From contig CANDAG010000033.1 of assembly GCA_947382625.1 (NCBI GenBank), forward strand, positions 1 to 39,306: a stretch of 39,306 bases of DNA. Reading direction: 5' to 3'. Under the pieces are notes generated by a model that was not told where the DNA came from, ran no database searches, and was given only the letters and a program-made list of their open reading frames with translations. The stretch comes from an uncultured Lachnospiraceae bacterium. Its GTDB lineage: Bacteria > Bacillota > Clostridia > Lachnospirales > Lachnospiraceae. Every line of letters begins with the position of its first letter. Within the stretch, counting starts at the first letter, position 1. This document shows positions 1 to 7,259 of this stretch, in pieces. The translations under genes and the position numbers were made by a program.

Positions 1-203
1 AGCCCTGCTGCGATACCCATCATATTTGCCTCTGCGATTCCGCAGTCAACGTGCCGCTCCGGAAATTTCTTCTTAAATACATCGGTCTTGGTAGCGGCTG
101 CCAGATCGGCATCTAACACTACCATATCGGGATAGCTCTCCCCAAACTCCGCCAATGCCTTGCCATAGGCTTCTCTGGTTGCGATTTTCTTTACTTCTGA
201 CAT
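1..203 (-). CDS. Transketolase C-terminal subunit, 5' part only (gene runs off the window)
   Basis: The visible N-terminus reads MSEVKKIATREAYGKAL and continues with a D-A-D-L-A stretch and CGIAEANMMGIAAGL. This is the start of the pyrimidine-binding and C-terminal half of split transketolases; the Glu of GIAEAN is the family's ThDP-activating glutamate. With the neighbouring subunit it should transfer two-carbon ketol units in the non-oxidative pentose phosphate pathway. Its ATG overlaps the last 13 bases of the upstream subunit gene, so the two are probably translationally coupled. About 67 codons are visible and the rest lies left of base 1. The family could also be called DXP-synthase-like, but the split partner next door favours transketolase. 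Confidence 0.9.
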   Translation of the reverse strand, partial: MSEVKKIATREAYGKALAEFGESYPDMVVLDADLAAATKTDVFKKKFPERHVDCGIAEANMMGIAAG

Positions 204-1030
204 AATGATTCACCGATCCTTTCCAAATCTGCCATAGCAACTTGATATTCCTCGTCATTAGGCGCCTTACCGTGCCAGCCTACCTGTCCTTCCATGAAGG
301 AAACACCTTTTCCCTTCAGGGTATGAGCAATGATAGCCGTAGGCATGCCCTTAGTCTCCCGCGCCTCCCTGAAGGCATTGCGGATCTGCTCCATATCGTT
401 TCCATCCTCCAAGTTGATCACATGGAAATTAAACGCCTCAAATTTCTTATCGATGGGGTAAGGAGAGCAGACCTCGTCAATTTTGCCATCGATCTGCATT
501 CCATTGTTGTCCACGATCACCACAAGATTATCTAATTTACGGAAGCCTGAGAACATAGCAGCCTCCCATACCTGTCCTTCCTCGATCTCCCCGTCGCCAA
601 GCAGGGTATAAACCCGAAAATCCTTTCCTGACAGCTTTGCTCCCAGCGCCATACCGGCTGCTGCGGAGATTCCCTGTCCCAAAGAGCCTGAGGACATATC
701 CACTCCCGGTACATGCTGCAGACAGGGATGTCCCTGCAGATAGGAGCCCAGATGACGCAGCGTGGGCAGATCCTCTACCGGAAAATAACCCCGGTTTGCC
801 AGTGCGGAATATAACCCCGGAGCCGTATGCCCCTTAGAAAGCACAAACCGGTCCCTGTCCTCCATCTTAGGATTTTGGGGATCAATATTCATTTCCTCAA
901 AATAGAGATACGTAAAAATATCTGCCGCTGACAGGGAGCCGCCGGGATGTCCGGCCTTTGCACCATGTACTGCGGTAACAATGCCCTTGCGAACTTCGTT
1001 CGCCTTTTTTTTCAGTTCTAAAGTATCCAT
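191..1030 (-). CDS. Transketolase N-terminal subunit (ThDP-binding)
   Basis: About 279 residues, the usual size of the separate N-terminal transketolase half. It carries the ThDP diphosphate and Mg motif GDGEIEEGQVWEA followed by VDNN, and the substrate-side motifs KAGHPGGSLSAAD, SKGHTAPGLY and GSLGQG. It acts in the cytosol with the overlapping C-terminal subunit gene. An in-frame ATG also lies at 1042, but I prefer the ATG at 1030. It gives the family-like N-terminus MDTLELKKKA and has GAGG four bases upstream, while the region before 1042 lies in a small GC hairpin (about 1047-1061). Transcription probably starts from the promoter at 1090-1118. Splitting of transketolase into two genes is common in Clostridia. 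Confidence 0.93.
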   Translation of the reverse strand: MDTLELKKKANEVRKGIVTAVHGAKAGHPGGSLSAADIFTYLYFEEMNIDPQNPKMEDRDRFVLSKGHTAPGLYSALANRGYFPVEDLPTLRHLGSYLQGHPCLQHVPGVDMSSGSLGQGISAAAGMALGAKLSGKDFRVYTLLGDGEIEEGQVWEAAMFSGFRKLDNLVVIVDNNGMQIDGKIDEVCSPYPIDKKFEAFNFHVINLEDGNDMEQIRNAFREARETKGMPTAIIAHTLKGKGVSFMEGQVGWHGKAPNDEEYQVAMADLERIGESLCQK

Positions 1031-1089
1031 GCTTCCTCTCATTTCTGCCGCTTCCGCGGCTAAATTAAAGTCACTGTCTTCTGATTTTT

Positions 1090-1118
1090 ATCGTAGGTGA
1101 TTCCCTGTGTTTTGTCAA
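1090..1118 (-). promoter_or_regulatory. Sigma-A promoter of the transketolase genes
   Basis: On the minus strand a perfect -35 TTGACA (1113-1118) is followed after 17 bases by TACGAT (1090-1095). The transcript would start about 45-50 bases before the transketolase start codon. It would include a short GC-rich hairpin near 1047-1061 that lies close to the start codon. Confidence 0.65.
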
Positions 1119-1136
1119 TTGTATTTTTAGAAAAAT

Positions 1137-2039
1137 CTATAATATTTTAATTTCTTTTAAATATTGCTCCGCCTTTTGTAGTGCCACCGTGTGAAGCTCA
1201 TACTCCTCACCCTTCTCAAGAACCCTTTTTTCAAATATAAATCCCAGCCTGGCAAGCAGAGATTTCGACACCAGATTTTCTTCCTTCACCAATGCCTGTA
1301 CCTTTTCAAAAAACAGTTCCTCTCCTGCATATTTCAAAATAGCCCCGCACACCTCGAGCCCATAGCCCTGTCTCTGATATGCAGCCTCGATCACAAATCC
1401 CAGCTCCGGAAGCTCATAGCCTTCCCTTACGCTAAGCCCCGCCCTGCCGATCACCCGGCCGTTTTCCTTCAGCACCACAGTCCAGAGGCCATAGCCATAA
1501 AAGCCGTAAATCTGATCGATATAGGCTTTCATATAAGCCAGCTCGGCCTCCTTTTGAGGGAACAGATCCTCCATGTAACGGGTAATGGAGGGCTCCGTAT
1601 AGATCCGGTAAAAGTCCTCCACATCTGACAGGGTACTCTCTCTGACCTTAAGTCTTTTCGTCTCCAGAATATCCCATGGAAGTCCTGCCAGCCTTCTGTA
1701 TGCCTCCTCGTAGGAACGGTACTCTAAGGCAAACACATCCTCTATCCCGTATCTTACTGCCGGAAAGCCTGCTCCCCGGTTCCTTTCGTGATAGAGGGCG
1801 GCTACATACCAGCCTCTTTCCAGACACTGCCCGGCAAGCCACGGAAGATCTGTGACGATCAGGGACTCCTGCCCGGGAAGCTCCTCCCTTTTTATGTCAA
1901 AAACATCTTTGACTATTTTCTCATACCGAATCCCTACCCAGGGTGCATACCCTGTGATATTCTTTTCAATTTCGGTTTTTCTTTCCCATACTGTTTCATA
2001 ATAATATCCGGATAATAAAAACAGAATATATTTTAGCAT
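1137..2039 (-). CDS. Two-domain GNAT-family N-acetyltransferase
   Basis: A 300-residue protein. Residues about 125-285 form a GNAT domain of the RimJ/RimL type: it begins ETKRLKVRES, and the acetyl-CoA pyrophosphate loop QRQGYG is at 222-227. The first roughly 120 residues are not GNAT. They contain SLIVTDLPWLAGQCLERG and then a short alpha/beta-like stretch ending LAGLPWDI, which faintly resembles half of a HAD-like or Rossmann fold; that is inference only. The substrate is unknown. I chose the ATG at 2039 because AAAGGA sits six bases upstream; a longer frame to 2099 would run through the promoter-like region. Transcription is divergent from the cyclophilin gene. A minus-strand TATAAT at 2083-2088 is a possible -10 without a good -35. 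Confidence 0.82.
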   Translation of the reverse strand: MLKYILFLLSGYYYETVWERKTEIEKNITGYAPWVGIRYEKIVKDVFDIKREELPGQESLIVTDLPWLAGQCLERGWYVAALYHERNRGAGFPAVRYGIEDVFALEYRSYEEAYRRLAGLPWDILETKRLKVRESTLSDVEDFYRIYTEPSITRYMEDLFPQKEAELAYMKAYIDQIYGFYGYGLWTVVLKENGRVIGRAGLSVREGYELPELGFVIEAAYQRQGYGLEVCGAILKYAGEELFFEKVQALVKEENLVSKSLLARLGFIFEKRVLEKGEEYELHTVALQKAEQYLKEIKIL

Positions 2040-2128
2040 TGTAAAGTCCTTTCTTTTCGGATAAAATAAATGAGATATTATTATTATACACCAGAGCATA
2101 TCTGTAAAAAAGAAAGGATATCATCATT

Positions 2129-2650
2129 ATGGTTCAAAATCCTGTTGTTACATTTACAATGGAAAACGGAGACGTTATCAAGGCAGAGCTTTACCCTGAT
2201 ATCGCCCCGATCTCAGTCAACAACTTTATCAGCCTCATCAGCAAAAATTTCTATGACGGTCTGATCTTCCACCGGGTGATCCGGGGATTCATGATCCAGG
2301 GAGGCGACCCGGAAGGAACCGGTATGGGCGGCCCGGGTTACAGCATCAAGGGAGAGTTCTCCTCCAACGGCGTCCAAAACAACCTGAAGCACACAGAGGG
2401 CGTTCTTTCTATGGCAAGAAGCATGGCTCCCAACTCCGCAGGATCTCAATTTTTTATCATGCACAAGAATGCCCCCCATCTTGACGGTCAGTATGCCGCT
2501 TTCGGTAAGGTGATCGAAGGCATGGATGCAGTGAACAGGATCGCTGAGACAGCTACCGATTATTCTGACAGGCCTCTTGAGGCTCAGGTAATGAAGAGCG
2601 TCACGGTGGAGACCTTCGGCGTGGAATATCCGGAGCCTGAGAAGTTTTAA
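2129..2650 (+). CDS. Cyclophilin-type peptidyl-prolyl cis-trans isomerase
   Basis: A 173-residue single-domain cyclophilin, the normal size for a cytosolic bacterial PPIase, with no signal peptide. It keeps the catalytic Phe-His-Arg (F47, H48, R49) and RGFMIQGGD with Gln57. The substrate-pocket run SMARSMAPNSAGSQFFIM is also present. It should catalyse isomerisation of Xaa-Pro bonds during folding. The start is supported by AAAGGA about ten bases upstream. The gene appears monocistronic: the upstream gene is divergent and a 13-bp terminator-like hairpin follows at 2826-2856. Confidence 0.95.
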   Translation: MVQNPVVTFTMENGDVIKAELYPDIAPISVNNFISLISKNFYDGLIFHRVIRGFMIQGGDPEGTGMGGPGYSIKGEFSSNGVQNNLKHTEGVLSMARSMAPNSAGSQFFIMHKNAPHLDGQYAAFGKVIEGMDAVNRIAETATDYSDRPLEAQVMKSVTVETFGVEYPEPEKF

Positions 2651-2698
2651 GCTCCGGGATCGCCATTCACATTTTGTTCATATTTATTTCAAAAAAAC

Positions 2699-2777
2699 TT
2701 AATCGGCTTTACATTCTTTAGACATTTCTGCGGTCTATACTAACATCATACGATACAGAAAAGAACTTGCCGATTAA
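2699..2777 (+). other. Long-range inverted repeat with inner hairpin, possible structured RNA
   Basis: TTAATCGGC at 2699-2707 is the exact complement of GCCGATTAA at 2769-2777. Between them TAGAC and GTCTA can form an inner hairpin near 2719-2737. I recognise no RNA family. It may be a structured 3' region of the cyclophilin transcript or chance. Confidence 0.25.
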
Positions 2778-2825
2778 AATGCCAACCTCAAAGTAACTGA
2801 TTTATTAATAACTTTTTCATAATAA

Positions 2826-2856
2826 ATGCCAGATAAGCAACGGGCTTATCTGGCAT
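2826..2856 (+). terminator. Hairpin terminator downstream of the cyclophilin gene
   Basis: A perfect 13-bp stem (2826-2838 with 2844-2856) and the 5-base loop AACGG are followed by a pyrimidine run ending CCCTTTT. On the minus strand the stem is followed by TTTATTATG, so it could act in both directions. Confidence 0.65.
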
Positions 2857-2971
2857 CCTCCCTTTTCAGGGATAATATTCCTCAAACTTACGGCCATGTC
2901 GGTCTCAGACACAAATATTTATGAAAAGCGGACACTCAACAGATGCCATGCACTGTCAGGTGCACTGCCAA

Positions 2972-2999
2972 AAACGGCCTGCCCGAAGGCAAGCCGTTT
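2972..2999 (-). terminator. Rho-independent terminator of fba
   Basis: Read on the minus strand, AAACGGC pairs with GCCGTTT, extended by a T-G wobble and TGCC/GGCA around a TTCG tetraloop. The stem runs into TTTTTGG. It lies about 60 bases after the fba stop codon. Confidence 0.8.
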
Positions 3000-3059
3000 A
3001 TCAGTGCGCCCCGCGGCGCATATATCCATATTTTCAGCAGATGGATGTCCCCTTTAATC

Positions 3060-3995
3060 TCAGGCCTTTCCTTCTGAACCAAGCACTGTGGTGATCTTAT
3101 GAGCTACTACTTCCTTCACATAAGCACGCGCATCTGTCAGATACTGTCTGGGATCAAAATGATCGGGATGAGCAAACATATGCTCTCTGATTCCTGCTGT
3201 AAGGCCAAGACGCAGGTCAGAGTCAATGTTGATCTTACATACAGCAGACTTTGCTGCCTGACGGAGCATATCCTCGGGAATACCGATGGCATCGTCAAGC
3301 TTACCGCCGTTAGCGTTAATGATATCCACATACTTGGGAAGTACGGAGGATGCCCCGTGAAGCACGATAGGGAATCCGGGAAGTCTTCTGGTCACTTCTT
3401 CAAGAATATCAAAACGAAGCTGAGGCTTCTGGCCGGGTTTGAACTTGTAAGCGCCATGGCTGGTTCCGATGGCGATCGCAAGGGAATCAACACCTGTTCT
3501 GTTTACGAAGTCCTCAACCTGATCGGGCTGGGTATAGGATTCAGAACCATGCTCAACCTTAACATCATCCTCAACGCCTGCTAAAGTTCCAAGCTCTGCC
3601 TCTACCACAACGCCTCTCTCATGAGCGTACTCGGCAACCTTCTTGGAAACTGCAATGTTGTCTTCATAAGAAAGAGAGGAACCGTCGATCATAACGGATG
3701 TAAAGCCACCGTCAATACACTGCTTGCAGATCTCAAAATCTGCACCGTGATCCAGATGAAGGGCAATAGGAATATTGGTCTCTTCCAGAGCTGCCTTTAC
3801 AAGGTGTACCAGATAAGCGTGCTTTGCATACTTACGTGCACCTGAGGAACACTGAAGGATAATAGGAGATTTCAGCTCGTCTGCGGCTTCTGTGATAGCC
3901 TGTACGATCTCCATGTTGTTTACATTGAAGGCTCCGATAGCGTATCCGCCTTCATATGCCTTTTTGAACATTTCTGTGGTTGTTACTAATGGCAT
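3060..3995 (-). CDS. fba: Class II fructose-1,6-bisphosphate aldolase
   Basis: A 311-residue zinc-dependent aldolase that interconverts fructose-1,6-bisphosphate with dihydroxyacetone phosphate and glyceraldehyde-3-phosphate in glycolysis and gluconeogenesis. HLDHG (80-84) carries the catalytic Asp82 and zinc ligand His83. The motifs GTSHGAYKF and VLHGASSV supply further zinc and phosphate contacts, and NIDSDLR is the C-terminal phosphate-binding stretch. The gene has its own promoter (4055-4083) and terminator (2972-2999), so it is probably transcribed alone and at a high level. AAAGGA lies about nine bases before the ATG. The related tagatose-bisphosphate aldolases look alike, but the isolated housekeeping context favours fructose-bisphosphate. 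Confidence 0.94.
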   Translation of the reverse strand: MPLVTTTEMFKKAYEGGYAIGAFNVNNMEIVQAITEAADELKSPIILQCSSGARKYAKHAYLVHLVKAALEETNIPIALHLDHGADFEICKQCIDGGFTSVMIDGSSLSYEDNIAVSKKVAEYAHERGVVVEAELGTLAGVEDDVKVEHGSESYTQPDQVEDFVNRTGVDSLAIAIGTSHGAYKFKPGQKPQLRFDILEEVTRRLPGFPIVLHGASSVLPKYVDIINANGGKLDDAIGIPEDMLRQAAKSAVCKINIDSDLRLGLTAGIREHMFAHPDHFDPRQYLTDARAYVKEVVAHKITTVLGSEGKA

Positions 3996-4054
3996 TTTTA
4001 CTCATCCTTTCTTTATTTGAATTTAAATACTAAAGCAAAAATATCTTACGACTC

Positions 4055-4083
4055 ATTATAACAGATTCTGGATAAATTGCAAA
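4055..4083 (-). promoter_or_regulatory. fba: Sigma-A promoter of fba
   Basis: Minus-strand TTTGCA (4078-4083), a 17-base spacer and a perfect TATAAT (4055-4060). The fba start codon lies about 60 bases downstream. Confidence 0.75.
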
Positions 4084-4120
4084 GACCTGCTTTGCTTGTT
4101 TTAGACTATGTTTTTGAAGT

Positions 4121-5029
4121 CTATGTCCTGAGAGGCTCCGGCACCTTTATGTCCAATGCCTGTCTCTGATTTTTGATCTCTACGGTTCTGTGCTCTCCTC
4201 CAAACTCTCCGTCCAGGGTCCATGCCACCGCTTCCTCCGAGCTGATGCGAAGCGACCTGGTCTTAAAGCAATACATACAATCTGTATTGATATTCCGGTT
4301 GATCAGCGCTGCCATAACCAGATTAAGCTCCATGGGGTTATTGGGCCTTTTGATCAGGGTGACCTCAAATTCCCCGTCATCCAGCTGCACATATTTGCCT
4401 GTGATCCTCTTAAATCCCCCTACGGAAGTGGAATTCGTGACCATTCCGAAGAGGAACTCTCCCTCTGCACACAGCTCATCGCATTCTACCTTCATCCTGT
4501 AGGATTTGACAGATGCAAGCCTGCGCATCCCTTCCAAAATATAGGCCATATGGCCCAGGATATTTTTGATATCCTGGGAAGTCTCATAGGAAACCTCCGT
4601 AAAGATCCCGAACGCCGCAATATATACAAAAATATCATCATTAAAGGTTCCGATATCACAACCGAAGGTTTTTCCTTCTACGATCACCTGAGCCGCATCG
4701 ATCATATTTTTGGGGATATGGAGGCTGTTGGCAAAATCATTGGTGCTTCCGGCCGGTACGTAACCGATGGGAATTTTCTTTTCGCATTGCATCATTCCGG
4801 TGACCACCTCGTCCAAAGTGCCGTCCCCGCCGCTGCACACCACCAGATCATAGTATCCGATCCTTCGCTCTGTTACCGCTATCCTTCCGTCCCCCTTAGA
4901 CTGGGTGGGATAAGCGGTAACCTCATAACCGGCCTTGGTAAATATATCAATGATATCCAGCAGATTGCTCCTGATCTTCGCCTTGCCGGCTCTGGGATTA
5001 TAGATGAAAAGCATTTTTTTCTTTTCCAT
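4121..5029 (-). CDS. Diacylglycerol kinase-type lipid kinase (YegS/DgkB family)
   Basis: A 302-residue DAGK-catalytic protein. It opens with the nucleotide-binding NPRAGKAK (11-18), followed by GGDGTLDEV (67-75) and VPAGSTNDFA (91-100), the three signatures of the soluble lipid kinase family. The C-terminal beta domain ends in LDGEFGG, also a family motif. It should phosphorylate diacylglycerol or a related lipid at the inner membrane face, feeding phospholipid recycling. I chose the ATG at 5029, which has AGGAG seven bases upstream, over an in-frame GTG three bases earlier. A terminator-like hairpin separates it from the crh-like gene upstream. An overlapping TTGCTC-N17-TATAAG could serve as its own weak promoter. 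The true lipid substrate cannot be told from sequence. Confidence 0.88.
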   Translation of the reverse strand: MEKKKMLFIYNPRAGKAKIRSNLLDIIDIFTKAGYEVTAYPTQSKGDGRIAVTERRIGYYDLVVCSGGDGTLDEVVTGMMQCEKKIPIGYVPAGSTNDFANSLHIPKNMIDAAQVIVEGKTFGCDIGTFNDDIFVYIAAFGIFTEVSYETSQDIKNILGHMAYILEGMRRLASVKSYRMKVECDELCAEGEFLFGMVTNSTSVGGFKRITGKYVQLDDGEFEVTLIKRPNNPMELNLVMAALINRNINTDCMYCFKTRSLRISSEEAVAWTLDGEFGGEHRTVEIKNQRQALDIKVPEPLRT

Positions 5030-5072
5030 CACAATACTCCTGTCATAGTTTCCCTTATAAGCTTATTGATAG

Positions 5073-5110
5073 AAAAGAGCAAAGCATTTATTACTCTCCA
5101 TGCCTTGCTC
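5073..5110 (-). terminator. Terminator between the crh-like gene and the lipid kinase gene
   Basis: On the minus strand GAGCAAGGCAT pairs with ATGCTTTGCTC over 11 positions (one G-T wobble) around a 12-base loop, followed directly by TTTTC. It should end much of the hprK-to-crh transcript. Confidence 0.6.
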
Positions 5111-5130
5111 GTTTTGTGCTCCGGCCCTGT

Positions 5131-5391
5131 TTAATTCCTGCCGCCGCTTAAATACTCTTCTATCGATTGTATTGCTTCCTGCTCGTCTTTTCCATCTGCA
5201 GAGATTGTCACGGATTCGCCGGTGTCAAGTGCCAGACTCATCATTCCCATGATGCTTTTTGCGTTTACCTTTCTGCCCCCTGACATAATGTAAACTGAGC
5301 TTTCGTGCTGGCTTGCTACCTGTACCAGCATTGCCACCGGTCTGGCCTCCAATCCGCCGTTTAACTGGATTTTTACAGATTTTTCGATCAT
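5131..5391 (-). CDS. crh: Crh-like HPr paralogue with Glu at position 15
   Basis: An 86-residue HPr-fold protein. The phosphotransfer histidine of HPr is replaced: the active-site stretch reads GGLEARP, putting Glu at position 15 where HPr has His and Bacillus Crh has Gln. The regulatory site is intact: VNAKSIMGMMSLA with Ser46 is almost the Crh sequence, and the DEQEA stretch also matches Crh. It should therefore not carry PTS phosphate but should be a substrate of HprK at Ser46 and a partner of CcpA-type regulators. It follows whiA by 16 bases, the same order as whiA-crh in Bacillus, and hprK lies in the same run of genes. GGAGGAG lies eight bases before the ATG. The symbol rests on sequence and synteny, not on functional data. 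Confidence 0.85.
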   Translation of the reverse strand: MIEKSVKIQLNGGLEARPVAMLVQVASQHESSVYIMSGGRKVNAKSIMGMMSLALDTGESVTISADGKDEQEAIQSIEEYLSGGRN

Positions 5392-5407
5392 AATAATAAC
5401 TCCTCCC

Positions 5408-6280
5408 TTATCCCTTAATCCCTTCAGCCATCTCGCTGAGCTTTCGTAATCTATGATTTACACCGGATTTACCTACCGGCGGATCAAGGTATTTACCTAG
5501 TTCCTGCAATGAGCTTTCCGGATGCTCCAGCCTGATCTCTGCCATCTGTCTTAAATTATCCGGCAAATTAGACAGGCCGTAATTCTTCTGCAAAAGCAGA
5601 ATATCCTCTATCTGCTTATTCGCGGCCCTGACCATTTTGGTAATGTTGGCCGCCTCGCAATTGACCTTCCTGTTGACGGAATTGCGTACCTCCTTTTCAA
5701 CCCTGAGATTCTCAAGCAGCATCAGAGACACATGGGCTCCCATCACATTCAAAAGATCAACAATGCCTGCCCCTTCCTTCAAATATACTACATGGTATTT
5801 TTTCCGTCTGACTATTTTGGCATCGATCTCAAAACCGCAGATCACCTGTTGTATCTGCCGGGCCTGAGCCTCGTATTCACATACGAATTCCAGATGATAG
5901 CCCTTCCGGGGATTGCTCATGGATCCAACACACAAAAAAGCGCCTCGCAGGAAAGCTCTTCTGCAACAGCTGTTTCTGATGAGCAGCGGGCTGATTTCCC
6001 CCGAAAGCTGATGTGGAGAACCGCTTTCATCTAAAACCTTGATCGCCTGCAGTACCTTATCAGCATTAACATTTATAATAAATGTTTTTTTCAATAATGT
6101 AAAGTATTTTCTGGCAACGAATGAATTTTCGGACAACAGCTCGATTTTTCTCTCTCCGTTTTCCCCCCGGCCGATCCGGCCTCCCAGGCAGATCATCGCC
6201 GCCAGCTCCGCCAGCTGGCAATGTCTGGGATCCGGGATCACCCTCTCTAATTCTTCCTTTACCTCTGATGAAAACGACAT
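5408..6280 (-). CDS. whiA: WhiA-family DNA-binding regulator
   Basis: A 290-residue WhiA protein. The N-terminus MSFSSEVKEEL and the LAGLIDADG-homing-endonuclease-like core fit the family. This is followed by the NIXKMVRAA-type linker (NITKMVRAANKQIEDI). The C-terminal helix-turn-helix runs from SSLQELGKYL to GVNHRLRKLSE. WhiA controls sporulation in Streptomyces and influences cell division and chromosome segregation in Bacillus; its role here is inferred from the family. It sits 67 bases downstream of rapZ and just before the crh-like gene. The SD AAAGGA is about 11 bases from the ATG, a rather long spacing. Confidence 0.94.
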   Translation of the reverse strand: MSFSSEVKEELERVIPDPRHCQLAELAAMICLGGRIGRGENGERKIELLSENSFVARKYFTLLKKTFIINVNADKVLQAIKVLDESGSPHQLSGEISPLLIRNSCCRRAFLRGAFLCVGSMSNPRKGYHLEFVCEYEAQARQIQQVICGFEIDAKIVRRKKYHVVYLKEGAGIVDLLNVMGAHVSLMLLENLRVEKEVRNSVNRKVNCEAANITKMVRAANKQIEDILLLQKNYGLSNLPDNLRQMAEIRLEHPESSLQELGKYLDPPVGKSGVNHRLRKLSEMAEGIKG

Positions 6281-6347
6281 ATCTGCACTTATCCTTTCAG
6301 ACCCGCGGCATCAAAAGCGATCCCGGCGGTACATCCGCACTGAATCC

Positions 6348-7247
6348 CTATATGCCTTGTCCCACATCCCGATGGACTATTTTGATACCGTATCTGCTTT
6401 TATGCTCCGTATGGCATTCCACAGCAGATTCCAAATGATCCTTCATTTGTTCATACAGCTTATTTGCCAGTGTTACACTTCTGTGCTTTCCGCCGGTACA
6501 GCCAATCCCGATCACAAGCTGGTACTTTCCTTCTTTGATATAGTTAGGAATCAGAAATTCCACCATATCTGCCAGCTTTTCAATAAAAATATGAGCCTCC
6601 GGGAAGCCCATCACATAGTCCTGAACCTCTCTGTCATTTCCGGTCTGATGCTTCAGTTCGTCAATATAAAAGGGATTTGGCAGAAACCTGACATCAAAAA
6701 CCAGATCCGCATCTGCCGGGATCCCATATTTAAATCCGAAAGACAGGATCGTCACCATCAGATTATTATATTCTTCATTCTGCAAAAAAATACGCTCTAA
6801 TTCCTCCTTCAACTCTCTGGTCAGAAGATTTGAGGTATCTATCACGTAATCTGATTTTTTGCGGATATCGTCCAGAATCTCTCTCTCCCGGACGATCCCG
6901 TCCTCTATCCGTCCACCCGGTGAAAGAGGATGGACCCGGCGTGTCTCCTTATAACGCTTCAGCAATGTCCTGTCATTGGCTTCCATAAAAAGGATTTCAA
7001 AGGCATAACCATTATCTCTTAATTTTTCCAGCACCCTCTGTGCGCCGGCAAAGGCCTGGTCTGCACGGACATCCAGCCCCAGCGCAACCTTTGTCACCTC
7101 TCCCCCCGGCGCGGCGATCAGCTCTACAAATTTTTCGATCAAAGACACCGGAAGATTATCCACACAATAAAATCCGGCGTCCTCCAGCATCCGCAGTGCC
7201 GTGCTCTTACCGCCGCCGCTCATACCTGTTACCACCACAAACCGCAT
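6348..7247 (-). CDS. rapZ: RapZ/YvcJ-family nucleotide-binding protein
   Basis: A 299-residue P-loop protein with Walker A GMSGGGKS (8-15) and the RapZ C-terminal signature IGIGCTGGKHRSVTLAN. In Escherichia coli RapZ is an RNase adaptor that senses glucosamine-6-phosphate. In Bacillus the orthologue YvcJ is a nucleotide-binding protein linked to competence, so the biochemical role in this host is not settled. It starts 13 bases after murB with GAGGG seven bases before the ATG, and whiA follows. The yvcK gene, which lies between rapZ and whiA in Bacillus, is absent here. Confidence 0.93.
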   Translation of the reverse strand: MRFVVVTGMSGGGKSTALRMLEDAGFYCVDNLPVSLIEKFVELIAAPGGEVTKVALGLDVRADQAFAGAQRVLEKLRDNGYAFEILFMEANDRTLLKRYKETRRVHPLSPGGRIEDGIVREREILDDIRKKSDYVIDTSNLLTRELKEELERIFLQNEEYNNLMVTILSFGFKYGIPADADLVFDVRFLPNPFYIDELKHQTGNDREVQDYVMGFPEAHIFIEKLADMVEFLIPNYIKEGKYQLVIGIGCTGGKHRSVTLANKLYEQMKDHLESAVECHTEHKSRYGIKIVHRDVGQGI

Positions 7248-7259
7248 ACTTTATCCCTC

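Larger units (their letters stand above)
2651..3059. other. Non-coding gap between convergent cyclophilin and fba genes
   Basis: No credible gene lies in these 409 bases. They hold an inverted repeat enclosing a small hairpin (2699-2777), the strong hairpin at 2826-2856, the fba terminator at 2972-2999 and a 6-bp GC hairpin near 3005-3021. The last two lie in the 3' region of fba. Confidence 0.7.

Noticed and set aside
4096-4125. Small TAGACT/AGTCTA hairpin after the lipid kinase gene as a terminator
   Set aside because: Only six base pairs and followed by AAAAC on the minus strand, without a T-run.
4190-5134. Long plus-strand open frame (about 314 codons) over the lipid kinase gene
   Set aside because: It is antisense to a gene with clear DAGK motifs, has no recognisable domain and no ribosome binding site; it is a shadow frame.
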